From Cyanobacteriota bacterium (GTDB lineage Bacteria; Cyanobacteriota; Cyanobacteriia; Cyanobacteriales; Microcoleaceae): a stretch of DNA of 55,589 bases. The position numbers were made by a program, and so were the translations under genes. The notes under the pieces were generated by a model, which worked only from the letters and a program-made list of their open reading frames with translations, searched no databases and was not told the origin of the DNA. The stretch covers positions 1-55,589 of the forward strand of contig JANYGO010000141.1 in assembly GCA_025362325.1 (NCBI GenBank). Reading direction: 5' to 3'. Positions 25,822 to 35,239 of the stretch are shown here, one piece after another; the stretch's first letter is position 1; each line of letters begins with the position of its first letter.

Positions 25822-26970
25822 CTAACTAACTGTTGAAGCCTGAGCAGCCAAAGCATCCCGCACCCGCTGGTTGCTAATTTCGCCATCGCGAGCCACACAG
25901 GAGCCAACGATGATATCATCTTCAAAATTCAAATTCAGCTCTTTATCTTTCAGCATCAACTGAAGTAAAGACGAGACATTTTTCGAGTAAGTTTCGCTAG
26001 CGTGTACAGGCATTGAACTAGGCAAATTAATCGGCCCAATCACATTAACACCGTTCCATTCAACATCTTTACCCGCTTCCGTGCACTCGCAATTTCCACC
26101 TTGTTCTGCCGCGAGGTCAACAATTACTGCTCCCGGTTTCATTTGAGCCACCATTTCTCTAGTAACTAAAATCGGGGCTTTTCTACCAGGAACTTGAGCG
26201 GTTGTAATTACTGCATCGGAAGCACCGACGTGTTGGGTGAGCACTTGGCGGGTGTATTCTTTAGCGGCTTCTGATAGCTCTTTTGCATAGCCACCGGCGG
26301 CGACGGTTTCTTCTTTTAGTTCGACATCAACGAATTTAGCACCCAAGCTTTGCACTTGCTCTTTGGTTTCTGGGCGGATGTCGAAGGCTTCGACAACTGC
26401 ACCCAAACGGCGGGCTGTGGCGATCGCCTGTAAGCCCGCAACGCCCACACCCATTACCAACACTTTCGCGGGGCGAATCGTACCCGCCGCCGTTGTCAGC
26501 ATCGGAAAATACTTCGGTAAAGCCGCTGCTGCGATCAGTACGGCTTTGTAACCGGCGACGTTAGCCTGGGATGACAGCGCATCCATGCTTTGAGCACGGC
26601 TGGTACGCGGAATCATTTCCATGCTGAATGCCGTTATTTTGTGATAGGCCAAATGCTGTACTAACGCCGGATTTCCCAAAGGATTCAAAAACCCGATGAA
26701 AACTGCCCCTTCACGTAGTTGATGAACTTCTGACTCTTGCAATTCCCCGATTTTGACGACGACATCGGCTTCGCCCCACAGCGTAGCGGTATCGGCGACA
26801 ACACGAGCTCCGGCTTCTTCGTAAGCTAGATCCGAGAAAAAGGATTTTGCCCCTGCACCGGCCTCTACCCAAACTTCGACGCCTTGTTTGACTAATCGGG
26901 CTACAGCGTCGGGTACTAAGGCTACCCGGCGTTCCTCTGCTTGGACTTCTTTGGCGATCGCTAATTTCAT
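25822..26970 (-). CDS. pntAA: NAD(P) transhydrogenase subunit alpha, NAD-binding part
   Basis: 382 residues forming the soluble dI domain. It resembles alanine dehydrogenase: MKLAIAKEVQAEERRVALVP, the RTSRAQSMDALSSQANVAGY loop, NAD loop VLVMGVGVAGLQAIATARRL, VIVDLAAEQGGNCE and the C-terminal block ending at residue 382. It binds NAD(H) and passes hydride to PntB dIII. It is first in the pnt operon; class A repeats both precede and follow it. Confidence 0.95.
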   Translation of the reverse strand: MKLAIAKEVQAEERRVALVPDAVARLVKQGVEVWVEAGAGAKSFFSDLAYEEAGARVVADTATLWGEADVVVKIGELQESEVHQLREGAVFIGFLNPLGNPALVQHLAYHKITAFSMEMIPRTSRAQSMDALSSQANVAGYKAVLIAAAALPKYFPMLTTAAGTIRPAKVLVMGVGVAGLQAIATARRLGAVVEAFDIRPETKEQVQSLGAKFVDVELKEETVAAGGYAKELSEAAKEYTRQVLTQHVGASDAVITTAQVPGRKAPILVTREMVAQMKPGAVIVDLAAEQGGNCECTEAGKDVEWNGVNVIGPINLPSSMPVHASETYSKNVSSLLQLMLKDKELNLNFEDDIIVGSCVARDGEISNQRVRDALAAQASTVS

Positions 26971-26990
26971 GGACTCTCCTTATACTCTAG

Positions 26991-27215
26991 ACACAGACAG
27001 GGCGGTTGAAACCGCGTCTACACAGACAGGGCGGTTGAAACCGCGTCTACACAGACAGGGCGGTTGAAACCGCGTCTACACAGACACTCACGTGCCTCCG
27101 TGGGTTGAAATTCAAATTTCCCAGTCGGCGTCCGGCGGACATCGTTTGTGTAGGCGCGATTTCAATCGCTGGCTGTTTTTCCCAGTCCGCGATTTCAATC
27201 GCTGGCTGGCTTCTC
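26991..27215. repeat. Class A repeats with three perfect 29-bp units
   Basis: The unit acacagacagggcggttgaa plus accgcgtct repeats without spacers at 26991-27019, 27020-27048 and 27049-27077, then degenerates into gtcggcgtccggcggac and two cgatttcaatcgctggctg copies up to 27213. The rest of the 534-base spacer to the DUF2808 gene (27216-27504) shows no gene. It holds a run of ten A at 27369 and likely the DUF2808 promoter. Confidence 0.85.
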
Positions 27216-27504
27216 ACGTTGATACTAAAGCCGATCGCCAAAAATACAGTCGCTTCTTTAACTTGTCTTATAGATTCAATTTCCTTAAACTATTCAATTT
27301 GCAGCCGAGCATGGTACAATAAAACGCTGCCTAATTCTGTAGTTTAAATGTCTGTTGTCAGTATTACGAAAAAAAAAAATGATTGAACTCGGGCGATCGC
27401 ACTCATCAAATTGCCAAGACAGTCGCTATATTAAAGGCATTCATTGCAAATTGCCCGCAGTAAATATTTAAGGTTCCATTGTAATTTTGGTCAGAGGAGT
27501 GATT

Positions 27505-28017
27505 ATGAGACGATTATTTTCAGCATTAGCGGTGACAAGTTGCTTGATGGCTGGCTTGCCCGCCATCAGTTTAGCCCAATCGATGCCCGGATTCACGATT
27601 TTCGGTGGCCCCGAACGCGCCAACCAATTAAACTATCGCTTGGATTACGGCAAAGCCGGGATGAACGGCGACAGATACCGACTGCGAATTCCTGCCAAAA
27701 AAGTAAGTTTGGCGATCGCCCAACTCAACATATCCTATCCAGACTACTACAAAGGCGAATTCGACCAAAAAGACATTAAAGTCCGCGTCAAAGACAAAAC
27801 AATCGAATTGCAAGAAGTCATCTGGGACAAAGAAAATCGATTCATAGAAATTTATCCCAAAGATCCAATTCCTGCCGGTAACAACGTTGAGGTTGTACTC
27901 TCCAACGTCAGAAATCCAAGTCCCGGCGGAATGTACCATTTCAACGTCCGCATCCGCACCCCAGGGGATGTTCCCTTGCTGCGTTACCTGGGGACTTGGC
28001 TGTTGAGCATTGAGTAA
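27505..28017 (+). CDS. DUF2808 secreted protein
   Basis: 170 residues from the ATG preceded by AGAGGAG; a GTG six codons upstream is less likely. A signal peptide is clear (MRRLFSALAVTSCLMAGLP, cleavage near SLA-QS). The mature part is the beta-rich DUF2808 domain seen in many cyanobacteria: FTIFGGPERANQLNYRLDYG, RYRLRIPAKKV, NISYPDYYKGEFD, ENRFIEIYPKDPIPAGNNVE and GMYHFNVRIRTPGD. Likely periplasmic or cell-surface. Function is unknown for the family. Confidence 0.85.
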   Translation: MRRLFSALAVTSCLMAGLPAISLAQSMPGFTIFGGPERANQLNYRLDYGKAGMNGDRYRLRIPAKKVSLAIAQLNISYPDYYKGEFDQKDIKVRVKDKTIELQEVIWDKENRFIEIYPKDPIPAGNNVEVVLSNVRNPSPGGMYHFNVRIRTPGDVPLLRYLGTWLLSIE

Positions 28018-28110
28018 AGTTTGAGGAAAGAATTTTTGGTCAATCAAGCGATCGCGACAGAAAGAGTTAAATGTGGCGATCGTTTTGCTATGGGCAAAAA
28101 TTTAACAAAT

Positions 28111-28219
28111 AGGATTTACGCACGGGTAGCCAGAAACCGGGTTTTTCCTCCCAAATACTCGGTTGTAGCCCTATAATACGCAAAAAACCCGGTTTCTTTG
28201 AGGGGAGTGCATAAACCCT
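28111..28219. repeat. Class C palindromic element, second copy
   Basis: AGGATTTACGCAC at the left end matches the inverse of GTGCATAAACCCT at the right end. Inside are ccagaaaccgggtttttc and aaaaaacccggtttctttg around a 40-base middle. It has the same design as 19365-19468, lying free in a spacer. Confidence 0.8.
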
Positions 28220-28404
28220 GAATACTCAAATCCTGATTTTCGGAAGTCCTAAAATCGAACCAGAGGCTCATACCACAATTCGATTTGATTCCTAAAATAA
28301 GTCTAGGGGAAGTCCACCGATGTTTGCCCCTCGCTAATTAGGCGTAGGCTTAGGGGCATTCGTGTCAACAATCGCATAAAAACCTTTGTATCTCTAGTTT
28401 ATAG

Positions 28405-28500
28405 CCGAGTCTAGAACCCCCTAAATCCCCCTTAAAAAGGGGGACTTAGAGGCTCTTGTCCCCCCCGAAAGCAAGGGGGGCTAGGGGGGATCAGCGGGCC
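28405..28500. repeat. Class E palindrome (ccctaaatccccctt type) in the 599-base spacer
   Basis: Inverted arms cccctaaatcccccttaaaa and the later gcaaggggggctagggggga flank aagggggacttag. A related form occurs at 53851-53975. The spacer 28018-28616 otherwise holds the class C copy and no open frame with coding character. Confidence 0.75.
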
Positions 28501-28616
28501 TAATCGTCAAACAGCAGATCGGTACTACGTTTGACGTTAAGTTGATACCAATGCCCACAGGCGCTACCTAAAAAATGTTTACCATTCCCATAGGATTGCT
28601 CAAGCCGTACTGATAC

Positions 28617-29885
28617 ATGAATCTACTAGCAAAAATCAAATCCATAAAACTTCCTCCGGCCCTCAAATCTCGAAATTATCGCCTATTTTTTGCAGGACAA
28701 GGCATCTCACTCATTGGCAATTGGATGACCCAAGTCGCTACTATTTGGCTTGTTTATCATTTGAGCGATTCACCTTGGATGCTCGGCGTAGTAGGATTTA
28801 CCAGTCAAATTCCCACATTAATTTTACTGCCTTTTGCAGGAGTTTTAATCGATCGCTGGAACCGCCACCGAGTGATAGTTGTCACTCAAATCTTAGCAAT
28901 GGTTCAATCCTTAGCGCTCGCATTTTTAGCGCTAACAGGAGTCGTTAACATTTGGCAGATCCTGGTACTGAGTTTCTTTCAAGGGGCAGTTAATGCGTTT
29001 GACGCGCCGGCACGGCAAGCATTTGTGCCAGAACTCGTAGAAAAGAAAGAAGACTTAGCAAATGCGATCGCCATTAATGCTTCCATGTTCAACGGAGCCC
29101 GACTAATCGGTCCAGCAATTGCAGGTTTGCTGATAGCTACAGTCGGCTCAAGTTATTGCTTTCTCATTGACGGAATCAGCTACATAGCTGTCATTCTAGG
29201 TTTGTTAGCGATGCAAATCAAACCCCGTACAATAGCACCAACTAATACCAAACCCTTAGAAAGATTAAAAGAAGGATTCGTTTATTCCTTCGGGTTTCCC
29301 CCGATTCGAGCAATTTTACTGCTATTAGCATTAGTCAGTTTTGCCGGAATGTCGCACACAGTATTAGTCCCGATTTTTGCCACCAAAATTCTGCACGGCG
29401 GCCCAGAAACCCTGGGCTTTTTGATGGCAGCTTCCGGAGTCGGAGCCTTTTCAGGCGCGATTTATTTAATTGGACGAAAAAGTGTCGTCGGCCTCGGCAA
29501 ATTGATTGCAATTTCCCCGGCAATTATGGGATTTGGACTGATAGGTTTTGGTTTGTCCCGCGTTTTGTGGCTGTCTTTAATCATGATGTTGTTTGTGGGG
29601 TTGGGTTTCATTTTGCAATTTGCAGGAGGAAACACATTTTTGCAAACAATAGTTGAAGACGACAAACGGGGAAGAGTGATGAGCCTCTACACAATGGCAT
29701 TTTTTGGGGTGAGTCCTTTTGGCAATTTAGTGGCTGGCGGATTGGCAACTTATATCGGCGCTCCCAATACAGTCATACTTGGTGGTATAATTTGTATTTT
29801 AGGAGCAGCATTTTTTACCAAACAGCTTCCTGGTCTACGAAAAATGATCCGACCAATGTATGAAAAAATGGGTTTAATTTCCTAG
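28617..29885 (+). CDS. MFS exporter (MFS_3 / EntS-like)
   Basis: 422 residues with about 11-12 membrane helices. Family marks: SRNYRLFFAGQGISLIGNWM at the N-terminus, the loop GVLIDRWNRHRV (motif A, Asp-Arg-x-x-Arg), FFQGAVNAFDAPARQAFVPE and FLIDGISYIAVI. These belong to the MFS_3 group of proton-driven exporters that includes enterobactin and macrolide efflux. The substrate is not readable. It lies 91 bases ahead of a second exporter gene on the same strand, so cotranscription is possible. Confidence 0.85.
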   Translation: MNLLAKIKSIKLPPALKSRNYRLFFAGQGISLIGNWMTQVATIWLVYHLSDSPWMLGVVGFTSQIPTLILLPFAGVLIDRWNRHRVIVVTQILAMVQSLALAFLALTGVVNIWQILVLSFFQGAVNAFDAPARQAFVPELVEKKEDLANAIAINASMFNGARLIGPAIAGLLIATVGSSYCFLIDGISYIAVILGLLAMQIKPRTIAPTNTKPLERLKEGFVYSFGFPPIRAILLLLALVSFAGMSHTVLVPIFATKILHGGPETLGFLMAASGVGAFSGAIYLIGRKSVVGLGKLIAISPAIMGFGLIGFGLSRVLWLSLIMMLFVGLGFILQFAGGNTFLQTIVEDDKRGRVMSLYTMAFFGVSPFGNLVAGGLATYIGAPNTVILGGIICILGAAFFTKQLPGLRKMIRPMYEKMGLIS

Positions 29886-29976
29886 GCCCGATTGAACAGA
29901 GAAGTGCAACTGCAAATATCTGACTCGATCCATATGCGTTGATCTGCATTTAAAAATTTCAACACAGCTTAAACTA

Positions 29977-31560
29977 ATGGCAAATACCAGTGCAATTCCA
30001 CAGCAGCAGAGCGACGATCGCGTTCCATTAAAAACTTGGATCGGCGTCATGGCAACAATGATCGGCGCTTTCATGGCCGTTTTGGACATCCAAATCACCA
30101 ACGCTTCTCTGAAAGATATCCAAGCAGCTTTAGGCGCAACTTTAGAAGAAGGTTCTTGGATTTCTACCTCTTATCTAGTCGCAGAAATTGTCGTAATTCC
30201 GCTGACGGGTTGGCTATCGCAGGTGTTTTCAGTCCGCCGCTACATCTTGGTAAATGCCGCTTTCTTTGTATTCTTTTCTATGTGCTGCGCTTGGGCGTGG
30301 GATTTGAATTCAATGATTGTTTTTCGAGCTTTGCAGGGGTTTACGGGCGGCATTTTAATTCCGATGGCTTTTACGTTTTTGCTGACAAATTTACCGCCCA
30401 AAAAGCAACCAGTCGGCATGGCGATGTTTGCACTCACAGCTACTTTTGCACCATCCATCGGGCCGACATTGGGAGGTTGGCTGACGGAGAATTACGGCTG
30501 GCAATATGTCTTTTATTTAAATTTGGTTCCGGGGCTGCTGCTGCTAGCAGGTGTGTGGTATGCCGTCGCCCCGACGCCGATGCGGCTCGAACTGCTAAAA
30601 GGGGGCGACTGGTGGGGAATTGCCTCAATGGCGATCGGCCTGGGTTCCCTGCAAGTTGTGTTAGAAGAAGGCAGCCGCAAAGACTGGTTTAGTTCTGATT
30701 TGGTTTTGCGTTTAAGCATAGTTTCTGCCATATTTCTCAGCGCTTTTTTCTGGATTGAACTAACTAGAAAAAAACCGTTTATTAACCTACGATTATTGAC
30801 TCGCCGCAATTTTGCTTTAGCAACTGTTGTGAATGTTTCTTTGGGGGTGGGATTGTACGGTTCGGTGTTCATTTTGCCCCTGTATTTAGGTCAGATTCAG
30901 CAGTATAATGCCATGCAAATTGGCGAGGTGATTATGTGGGGCGGCGTGCCGCAGTTATTCCTCGTGCCGATGGTGCCGAAATTGATGCAGCGAATAGATA
31001 CGCGGCTGATGATTGGCATCGGTGTGAGTTTGTTTGCGGTGAGTTGTTTTATGAATGCCAGCATGACTCACGAGACGGGCATCGATCAGTTGCGTTGGTC
31101 GCAATTAGTGCGAGCAATGGGACAGCCTTTGATTATGGTGCCGCTGTCAAGTATTGCCACGGCTGGTATGGCAAAACACGAGGCTGGTTCTGCTTCGGGT
31201 TTGTTTAATATGATGCGAAATCTGGGAGGTTCGATGGGGATTGCGGCGCTAGGAACTTTGGTGACGATGCGCGAGCAATTTCACTCGAATCGATTAGGGG
31301 AATCTGTTTCTTTGTACAATCAGGCAACGCAGGAGAGAATGAATCAAATGACTCAGTATTTTGTGAGTCGCGGTGCTGATGCAAGTGTGGCGCATAACCA
31401 AGCAATTCAGGCAATTGATGGTCTGGTTCGTCGGGAAGCTTATGTCATGGCTTTTAATGATTGTTTTTACTTTGTGGGAATTGCTTTGCTGTTAAGTGGG
31501 ATTGCTATTTTGGGTTTTAAAAAGGTGAAACCGGGTGCTGGTGGTGGGGGCGGTCATTGA
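29977..31560 (+). CDS. DHA2-family MFS efflux permease (EmrB-like)
   Basis: 527 residues, 14 predicted membrane helices. DHA2 marks: FMAVLDIQITNASLKDIQAA (motif D1), EEGSWISTSYLVAEIVVIPL, antiporter motif C in FAPSIGPTLGGWLTENYGW, and SAFFWIELTRKKPFINLRLL. Such pumps usually work with an EmrA/HlyD membrane-fusion protein, which is absent here. The partner may lie elsewhere. A Gly-rich C-terminus ends in Gly-Gly-Gly-His. Confidence 0.9.
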   Translation: MANTSAIPQQQSDDRVPLKTWIGVMATMIGAFMAVLDIQITNASLKDIQAALGATLEEGSWISTSYLVAEIVVIPLTGWLSQVFSVRRYILVNAAFFVFFSMCCAWAWDLNSMIVFRALQGFTGGILIPMAFTFLLTNLPPKKQPVGMAMFALTATFAPSIGPTLGGWLTENYGWQYVFYLNLVPGLLLLAGVWYAVAPTPMRLELLKGGDWWGIASMAIGLGSLQVVLEEGSRKDWFSSDLVLRLSIVSAIFLSAFFWIELTRKKPFINLRLLTRRNFALATVVNVSLGVGLYGSVFILPLYLGQIQQYNAMQIGEVIMWGGVPQLFLVPMVPKLMQRIDTRLMIGIGVSLFAVSCFMNASMTHETGIDQLRWSQLVRAMGQPLIMVPLSSIATAGMAKHEAGSASGLFNMMRNLGGSMGIAALGTLVTMREQFHSNRLGESVSLYNQATQERMNQMTQYFVSRGADASVAHNQAIQAIDGLVRREAYVMAFNDCFYFVGIALLLSGIAILGFKKVKPGAGGGGGH

Positions 31561-31704
31561 TTCTGTAGTGCCTCGGCGCACCCTACTAATACCAATTTCA
31601 TAAAGTAGCGCTATATATTACTCCTCCAACCCCCCCGCGAGTTCGGGGTGGCTCAGAATTCATCAATAGCATATATGAAAGAAAAATGGTATAAATACTG
31701 ATAT

Positions 31705-32472
31705 TCACCATTCTTGTTGGGCTTCTGCTTCTGCTTGGATTAAATTTTGCCGCAGTTGCACCCAATTTATTTGATGAGATGGGGAGTCTTCGAGGAGTTT
31801 TCCGCGTTGTAAATGCAGGACTCGCGTGCTAAATTGCTCGGATAATTCTAATTGGTGGTTGACCATTAAAATTGTGGTTTGGCCGTTGGTTAGCTGTGTC
31901 AATACTTGCAAAAGATGGGCGGCTTTTCCGGCGTCTAGGGCGGATGTTGGTTCGTCTAAAAGCAAGATTTTTGGTTGCAGGATGATGCCGCGGGCGATCG
32001 CCACTAACTGCTTTTGGCCTGTGGAAAGTTGCAATTCCGTGCGATCGAGCAATTCTTGGCGTATGTGCAGTTGTGCGATCGCCCCGCTAATTCTGTCAGC
32101 AATGTTTGATGCAGCCACGCCCCGCAACTTCAAAGGATAAGCCAAAGCTTCCCGCACCGACATCCCCAAAAGCTTAGATTCCTGCATAATCAAGGTGATT
32201 TGTCTGCGGAGTTCGATCGCCGGAATTTGCCGATATTCCGTATTTTCCAGATAAATCGAGCCACTGGTGGGGCTGCTGAGTCGGTTTAACAACCGCAACA
32301 GCGTAGTTTTCCCAGCCCCCGAAGGGCCGACAATTGCCACGCGATCGCCCTTGTGCACATCAAACGAGATATTGTCTAATAAGTAGCTAGAGGCGATCGG
32401 TGCTTTCAAACTGACACCCTCAACTCGCAATTGAGCAATTGTATCTGTATTATTTTCTGAATAATTAGGCAT
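31705..32472 (-). CDS. Orphan ABC transporter ATP-binding protein
   Basis: 255 residues. Walker A GPSGAGKTTLLRLL, Q-loop IMQESKLLGMSV, signature LSTGQKQLVAIARG (Thr in place of the usual Gly), Walker B ILLLDEPTSALDAG and H-loop MVNHQLELSE. Organisation and the short Q-loop region resemble the FetA/YbbL and phosphate-type ATPases. No permease is adjacent: the upstream neighbour on the same strand is beyond a repeat array, and the downstream genes read toward it. All catalytic motifs are intact, so a permease elsewhere is expected. Confidence 0.85.
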   Translation of the reverse strand: MPNYSENNTDTIAQLRVEGVSLKAPIASSYLLDNISFDVHKGDRVAIVGPSGAGKTTLLRLLNRLSSPTSGSIYLENTEYRQIPAIELRRQITLIMQESKLLGMSVREALAYPLKLRGVAASNIADRISGAIAQLHIRQELLDRTELQLSTGQKQLVAIARGIILQPKILLLDEPTSALDAGKAAHLLQVLTQLTNGQTTILMVNHQLELSEQFSTRVLHLQRGKLLEDSPSHQINWVQLRQNLIQAEAEAQQEW

Positions 32473-32510
32473 TGAATTAATTTAAAATATGGTATGACTA
32501 TTGGTCTGTT

Positions 32511-32705
32511 GTAGGGGCGGGTTTAGCTCAGAATTTATGAAACAATCGACTGTATCAAGGCAAAACCCGCCCCCGCCCAATGCTTGTAGGGGCTCAGAAT
32601 TTATGAAACAATCGACTGTATCAAGGCAAAACCCGCCCCCGCCCAATGCTTGTAGGGGCTCAGAATTTATGAAACAATCGACTGTATCAAGGCAAAACCC
32701 GCCCT
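32511..32705. repeat. 66-bp tandem repeat, about three copies (class D)
   Basis: Units with gctcagaatttatgaaacaa and tatcaaggcaaaacccgccc start their common part at 32526, 32592 and 32658, exactly 66 bases apart and nearly identical. The first unit has a complete left end (gtaggggcgggttt), which pairs with aaacccgccc at each unit end. The frame across it is open (22 residues per unit), which I consider a by-product. The 427-base spacer has no other visible gene. Confidence 0.85.
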
Positions 32706-32899
32706 GTCCCTATCGTCAAATAAACTGTATGGCGTTATACAATCCGTTAAGCTGTTGCTTATTTAAATTGCATATTCGGGACGGCGTCGGAGCAACGTAC
32801 CACAAGAGTCTGATTGATTTTTGACACACAATTTAACTGCAAAACAGCTCATCTTCCATTAATTAGAGCTATTAAAGAATCCGTTACCGAACTTCTTTG

Positions 32900-33778
32900 T
32901 CAAACCTTGACAGCTTTATCCAAAGGAAAACCCAGATTTTCGCGCTGTTCCAAATAAAGCTGAGCAACCCTGCGCGCCAAGTTGCGAATCTTGGTAATAT
33001 ATCGAGTTCTTTCCGTTACCGAAATCACACCTCTAGCATCCAGCAAATTGAAAGTGTGAGAACATTTTAACACATAATCAAGACTCGGCAAAACCAAGCC
33101 TTTTTGTGTCAGTTGTTCAGCTTCCTGCTCGTACAATCCAAATAAAGTAAACAGCAATTCAGGATTAGAAGCTTCAAAGTTATAAGTACACTGTTCTATT
33201 TCCCCTTGCAGGAAAACATCACCGTAAGTTATGCCATCTTTCCACTGAATTTTAGTCATCGCATCGACTTCTTGGAGATACATTGCGAGGCGTTCTAGCC
33301 CGTAGGTAATCTCAATCGAAACGGGGCGGCAATCAATGCTACCACACTGTTGAAAGTATGTAAATTGGGTAATTTCCATCCCATCGAGCCAAACTTCCCA
33401 ACCAACACCCCAAGCTCCTAATGTGGGTGATTCCCAGTTGTCTTCTACGAAGCGAATGTCATGGTCTTCTGGGCGAATTCCTAATGCTCTGAGCGAGTCT
33501 AAATAAACTTCTTGGATATTGGGAGGAGATGGTTTAATCAGAACTTGATATTGATAGTAATGTTGGAAGCGGTTAGGATTTTCGCCGTAGCGTCCGTCGG
33601 TGGGGCGGCGACAGGGTTCGACGTAGGCGACAGACCAAGGTTCGGGCCCAATTGCTCTGAGAAAGGTGTGGGGATTCATGGTTCCTGCACCTTTTTCTGT
33701 GTCGTAGGATTGGGCGATCAGGCAGCCTCGATCGCTCCAGAATTGATTCAGTGTTGCAATGACTGATTGAAAGTTCAC
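32900..33778 (-). CDS. glyQ: Glycine--tRNA ligase subunit alpha
   Basis: 292 residues from the GTG at 33778, giving the usual N-terminus (Met-Asn-Phe-Gln-Ser-Val). A TTG 10 codons upstream would add residues not seen in the family. Landmarks: [78 protein letters not shown] and [19 protein letters not shown]. It is the catalytic alpha subunit of the alpha2beta2 bacterial GlyRS that activates glycine. The beta subunit gene (glyS) is not in the window, as is usual in cyanobacteria. Confidence 0.95.
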   Translation of the reverse strand: MNFQSVIATLNQFWSDRGCLIAQSYDTEKGAGTMNPHTFLRAIGPEPWSVAYVEPCRRPTDGRYGENPNRFQHYYQYQVLIKPSPPNIQEVYLDSLRALGIRPEDHDIRFVEDNWESPTLGAWGVGWEVWLDGMEITQFTYFQQCGSIDCRPVSIEITYGLERLAMYLQEVDAMTKIQWKDGITYGDVFLQGEIEQCTYNFEASNPELLFTLFGLYEQEAEQLTQKGLVLPSLDYVLKCSHTFNLLDARGVISVTERTRYITKIRNLARRVAQLYLEQRENLGFPLDKAVKV

Positions 33779-33821
33779 TGGTTTAAATATGGCTAGGATG
33801 TGTCTCAACTTATTTAAGCAT

Positions 33822-33855
33822 AAAAAAGGCAGGGTTTATTTGCATAAACCCTGCC
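33822..33855 (-). terminator. Rho-independent terminator after the NfeD-like gene
   Basis: On the minus strand a perfect 11-base stem (ggcagggttta / taaaccctgcc) with a 6-base loop is followed at once by TTTTTT. It lies 50 bases beyond the stop of the gene at 33905 and just ahead of glyQ, so it separates the two. Confidence 0.85.
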
Positions 33856-33904
33856 GAAATCATGTGTGGTGTGAAAAATTAGGCAGTTTGGATCGAGTTC
33901 TCGT

Positions 33905-34192
33905 TTAGTCTGCCGGAGTGAGGGAAACTAACAGAGTGATGTTGTCAACGCCGATGACATAAACGGTGTCTCCGGGTGTGAGAGTCATTTGGCGATCGCA
34001 CCGTGCGGGCCACCAGCTACCTTGGAAGCGGACGCGACCTGTTTGATTCGGGTAAATCGATTCATCGACGACGGCTTCTTCGTTGAAATAGTGAAAATTG
34101 GTGTTGATGTAGTTGTCGATTAACATATTGTTGGCTGTGCTGTAGGTGTGAGAAGAAAAAATAGAACCGAAAGCTTTTACTACGTTAAACAT
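33905..34192 (-). CDS. NfeD-like OB-fold protein, copy 2 of a tandem duplication
   Basis: 95 residues. The C-terminal half is an NfeD-type OB domain: [40 protein letters not shown]. The N-terminal half ([20 protein letters not shown]) is short and polar with no membrane helix. The protein differs at only about eight positions from that of the gene at 34288. AGGAGT precedes the ATG. NfeD domains associate with membrane proteases and stomatins; no such partner is adjacent. Confidence 0.8.
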   Translation of the reverse strand: MFNVVKAFGSIFSSHTYSTANNMLIDNYINTNFHYFNEEAVVDESIYPNQTGRVRFQGSWWPARCDRQMTLTPGDTVYVIGVDNITLLVSLTPAD

Positions 34193-34287
34193 TTTCCTGA
34201 CTCCTTTTGTGTTAAAATATATGGAAGTTTAATCGCCTATTTATGCTATTTGAAAGGTCGCATTTCCTGGTTTGTTGATGCTCTGAT

Positions 34288-34575
34288 TTAGTCTGCGGGA
34301 GCGAGGGAAACTAAGAGAGTGATGTTGTCAACGCCGATGACATAAACGGTGTCTCCGGGTGTGAGGGTGATTTGGCGATCGCACCGTGCGGGCCACCAGC
34401 TACCTTGGAAGCGGACGCGACCTGTTTGATTCGGGTAAATCGATTCATCGACGACTGCTTCTTCGTTGAAGTAGTTAAAGTTGGTGTTGATGTAGTTGTC
34501 GAGCAACATATTCTTTTGTGTGCTGTAGGTTTGAGAGGAAAAAATAGAACCGAAAGCTTTTACTACGTTGAACAT
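34288..34575 (-). CDS. NfeD-like OB-fold protein, copy 1 of a tandem duplication
   Basis: 95 residues, nearly identical to the protein of the gene at 33905; main differences lie at residues 15-35 ([14 protein letters not shown] against [14 protein letters not shown]). The duplicated unit is 383 bases and includes the leader, since ccatatattttaacacaa followed by AGGAGT precedes both ATGs. Each copy therefore probably has its own promoter and ribosome site. Confidence 0.8.
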   Translation of the reverse strand: MFNVVKAFGSIFSSQTYSTQKNMLLDNYINTNFNYFNEEAVVDESIYPNQTGRVRFQGSWWPARCDRQITLTPGDTVYVIGVDNITLLVSLAPAD

Positions 34576-35012
34576 GATATTTACTCCTGTTGTGTTAAAA
34601 TATATGGATGTGTAATTGTCTGTTTGTGCTATTTGAGAGGCTGCATTTCCTCGGTTAAGATTTATTGATTTCCCTGATATTTCATTGTTCTTGTCTTCTC
34701 TAGTTCGATCCGGATAAAAGGCAAAGAATTTTTGAAATGTAAGAGGGATTTGAGAAGCGGTTGCGGGGAGTGTAAATCCGGTAATTCCGAGGTATTGAAT
34801 TAAAGATTTAGGGGTTGGCTCGTTAGTGGGATGTGCCTCAAGGGTAGATGTTGTTAGCTACATTAGCGCTTGGCTGATTCCGAATTACTGGCGGTGTGAA
34901 GATGTTTTATTTTTGGGTTTGCTTTTTGGGTGTGATTTTTTGACTGGGTTGCGACTCCTTTGCTTGACACTTACTAATTTCGCAGGAGTCGAATGTCTTT
35001 GGTACGATCGCC

Positions 35013-35131
35013 AGTCCACTTTCCCACTCTGGTATTGGCACAGGACACTTTCACACCCGCATACAACGATTTTTCAAGGGTTTTAGCCTACTCATCGGGC
35101 TGGTAGCTGTGCCAATTTAGCAAAGTGGACT
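35013..35131. repeat. 119-base imperfect inverted repeat of unknown nature
   Basis: Left arm agtccacttt..(11 bases)..ttggcacag pairs with right arm ctgtgccaatttagcaaagt plus ggact: 10 and 8-9 paired bases around a bulge. The 63-base middle is unique in the window. No copy elsewhere in the window was seen. Confidence 0.6.
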
Positions 35132-35239
35132 ACCGCAGTCGGTGAAATCTGAGCTTACTCACTGTCTCTAGCCCAATCGGGAATATCCATACATATCCCG
35201 TCCGTGACTCACACAATCTCCGGTAAAATACCCGTTATA

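Noticed and set aside
26991-27077. Short direct repeats considered as a CRISPR array
   Set aside because: The 29-bp units are contiguous, without unique spacers, and no cas genes are present.
31561-31704. Spacer with ggtggctcagaatt resembling a tRNA D-arm (also at 32520)
   Set aside because: No acceptor or anticodon stem can be formed; the phrase belongs to the class D repeats.
32501-32824. 107-codon frame with 22-residue repeats
   Set aside because: It is entirely the 66-bp repeat array read through; no start context or protein-like content.
34826-35086. 86-codon frame in the empty region
   Set aside because: Unusual Trp/Cys/Leu mix, crosses the hairpin element, no ribosome site.
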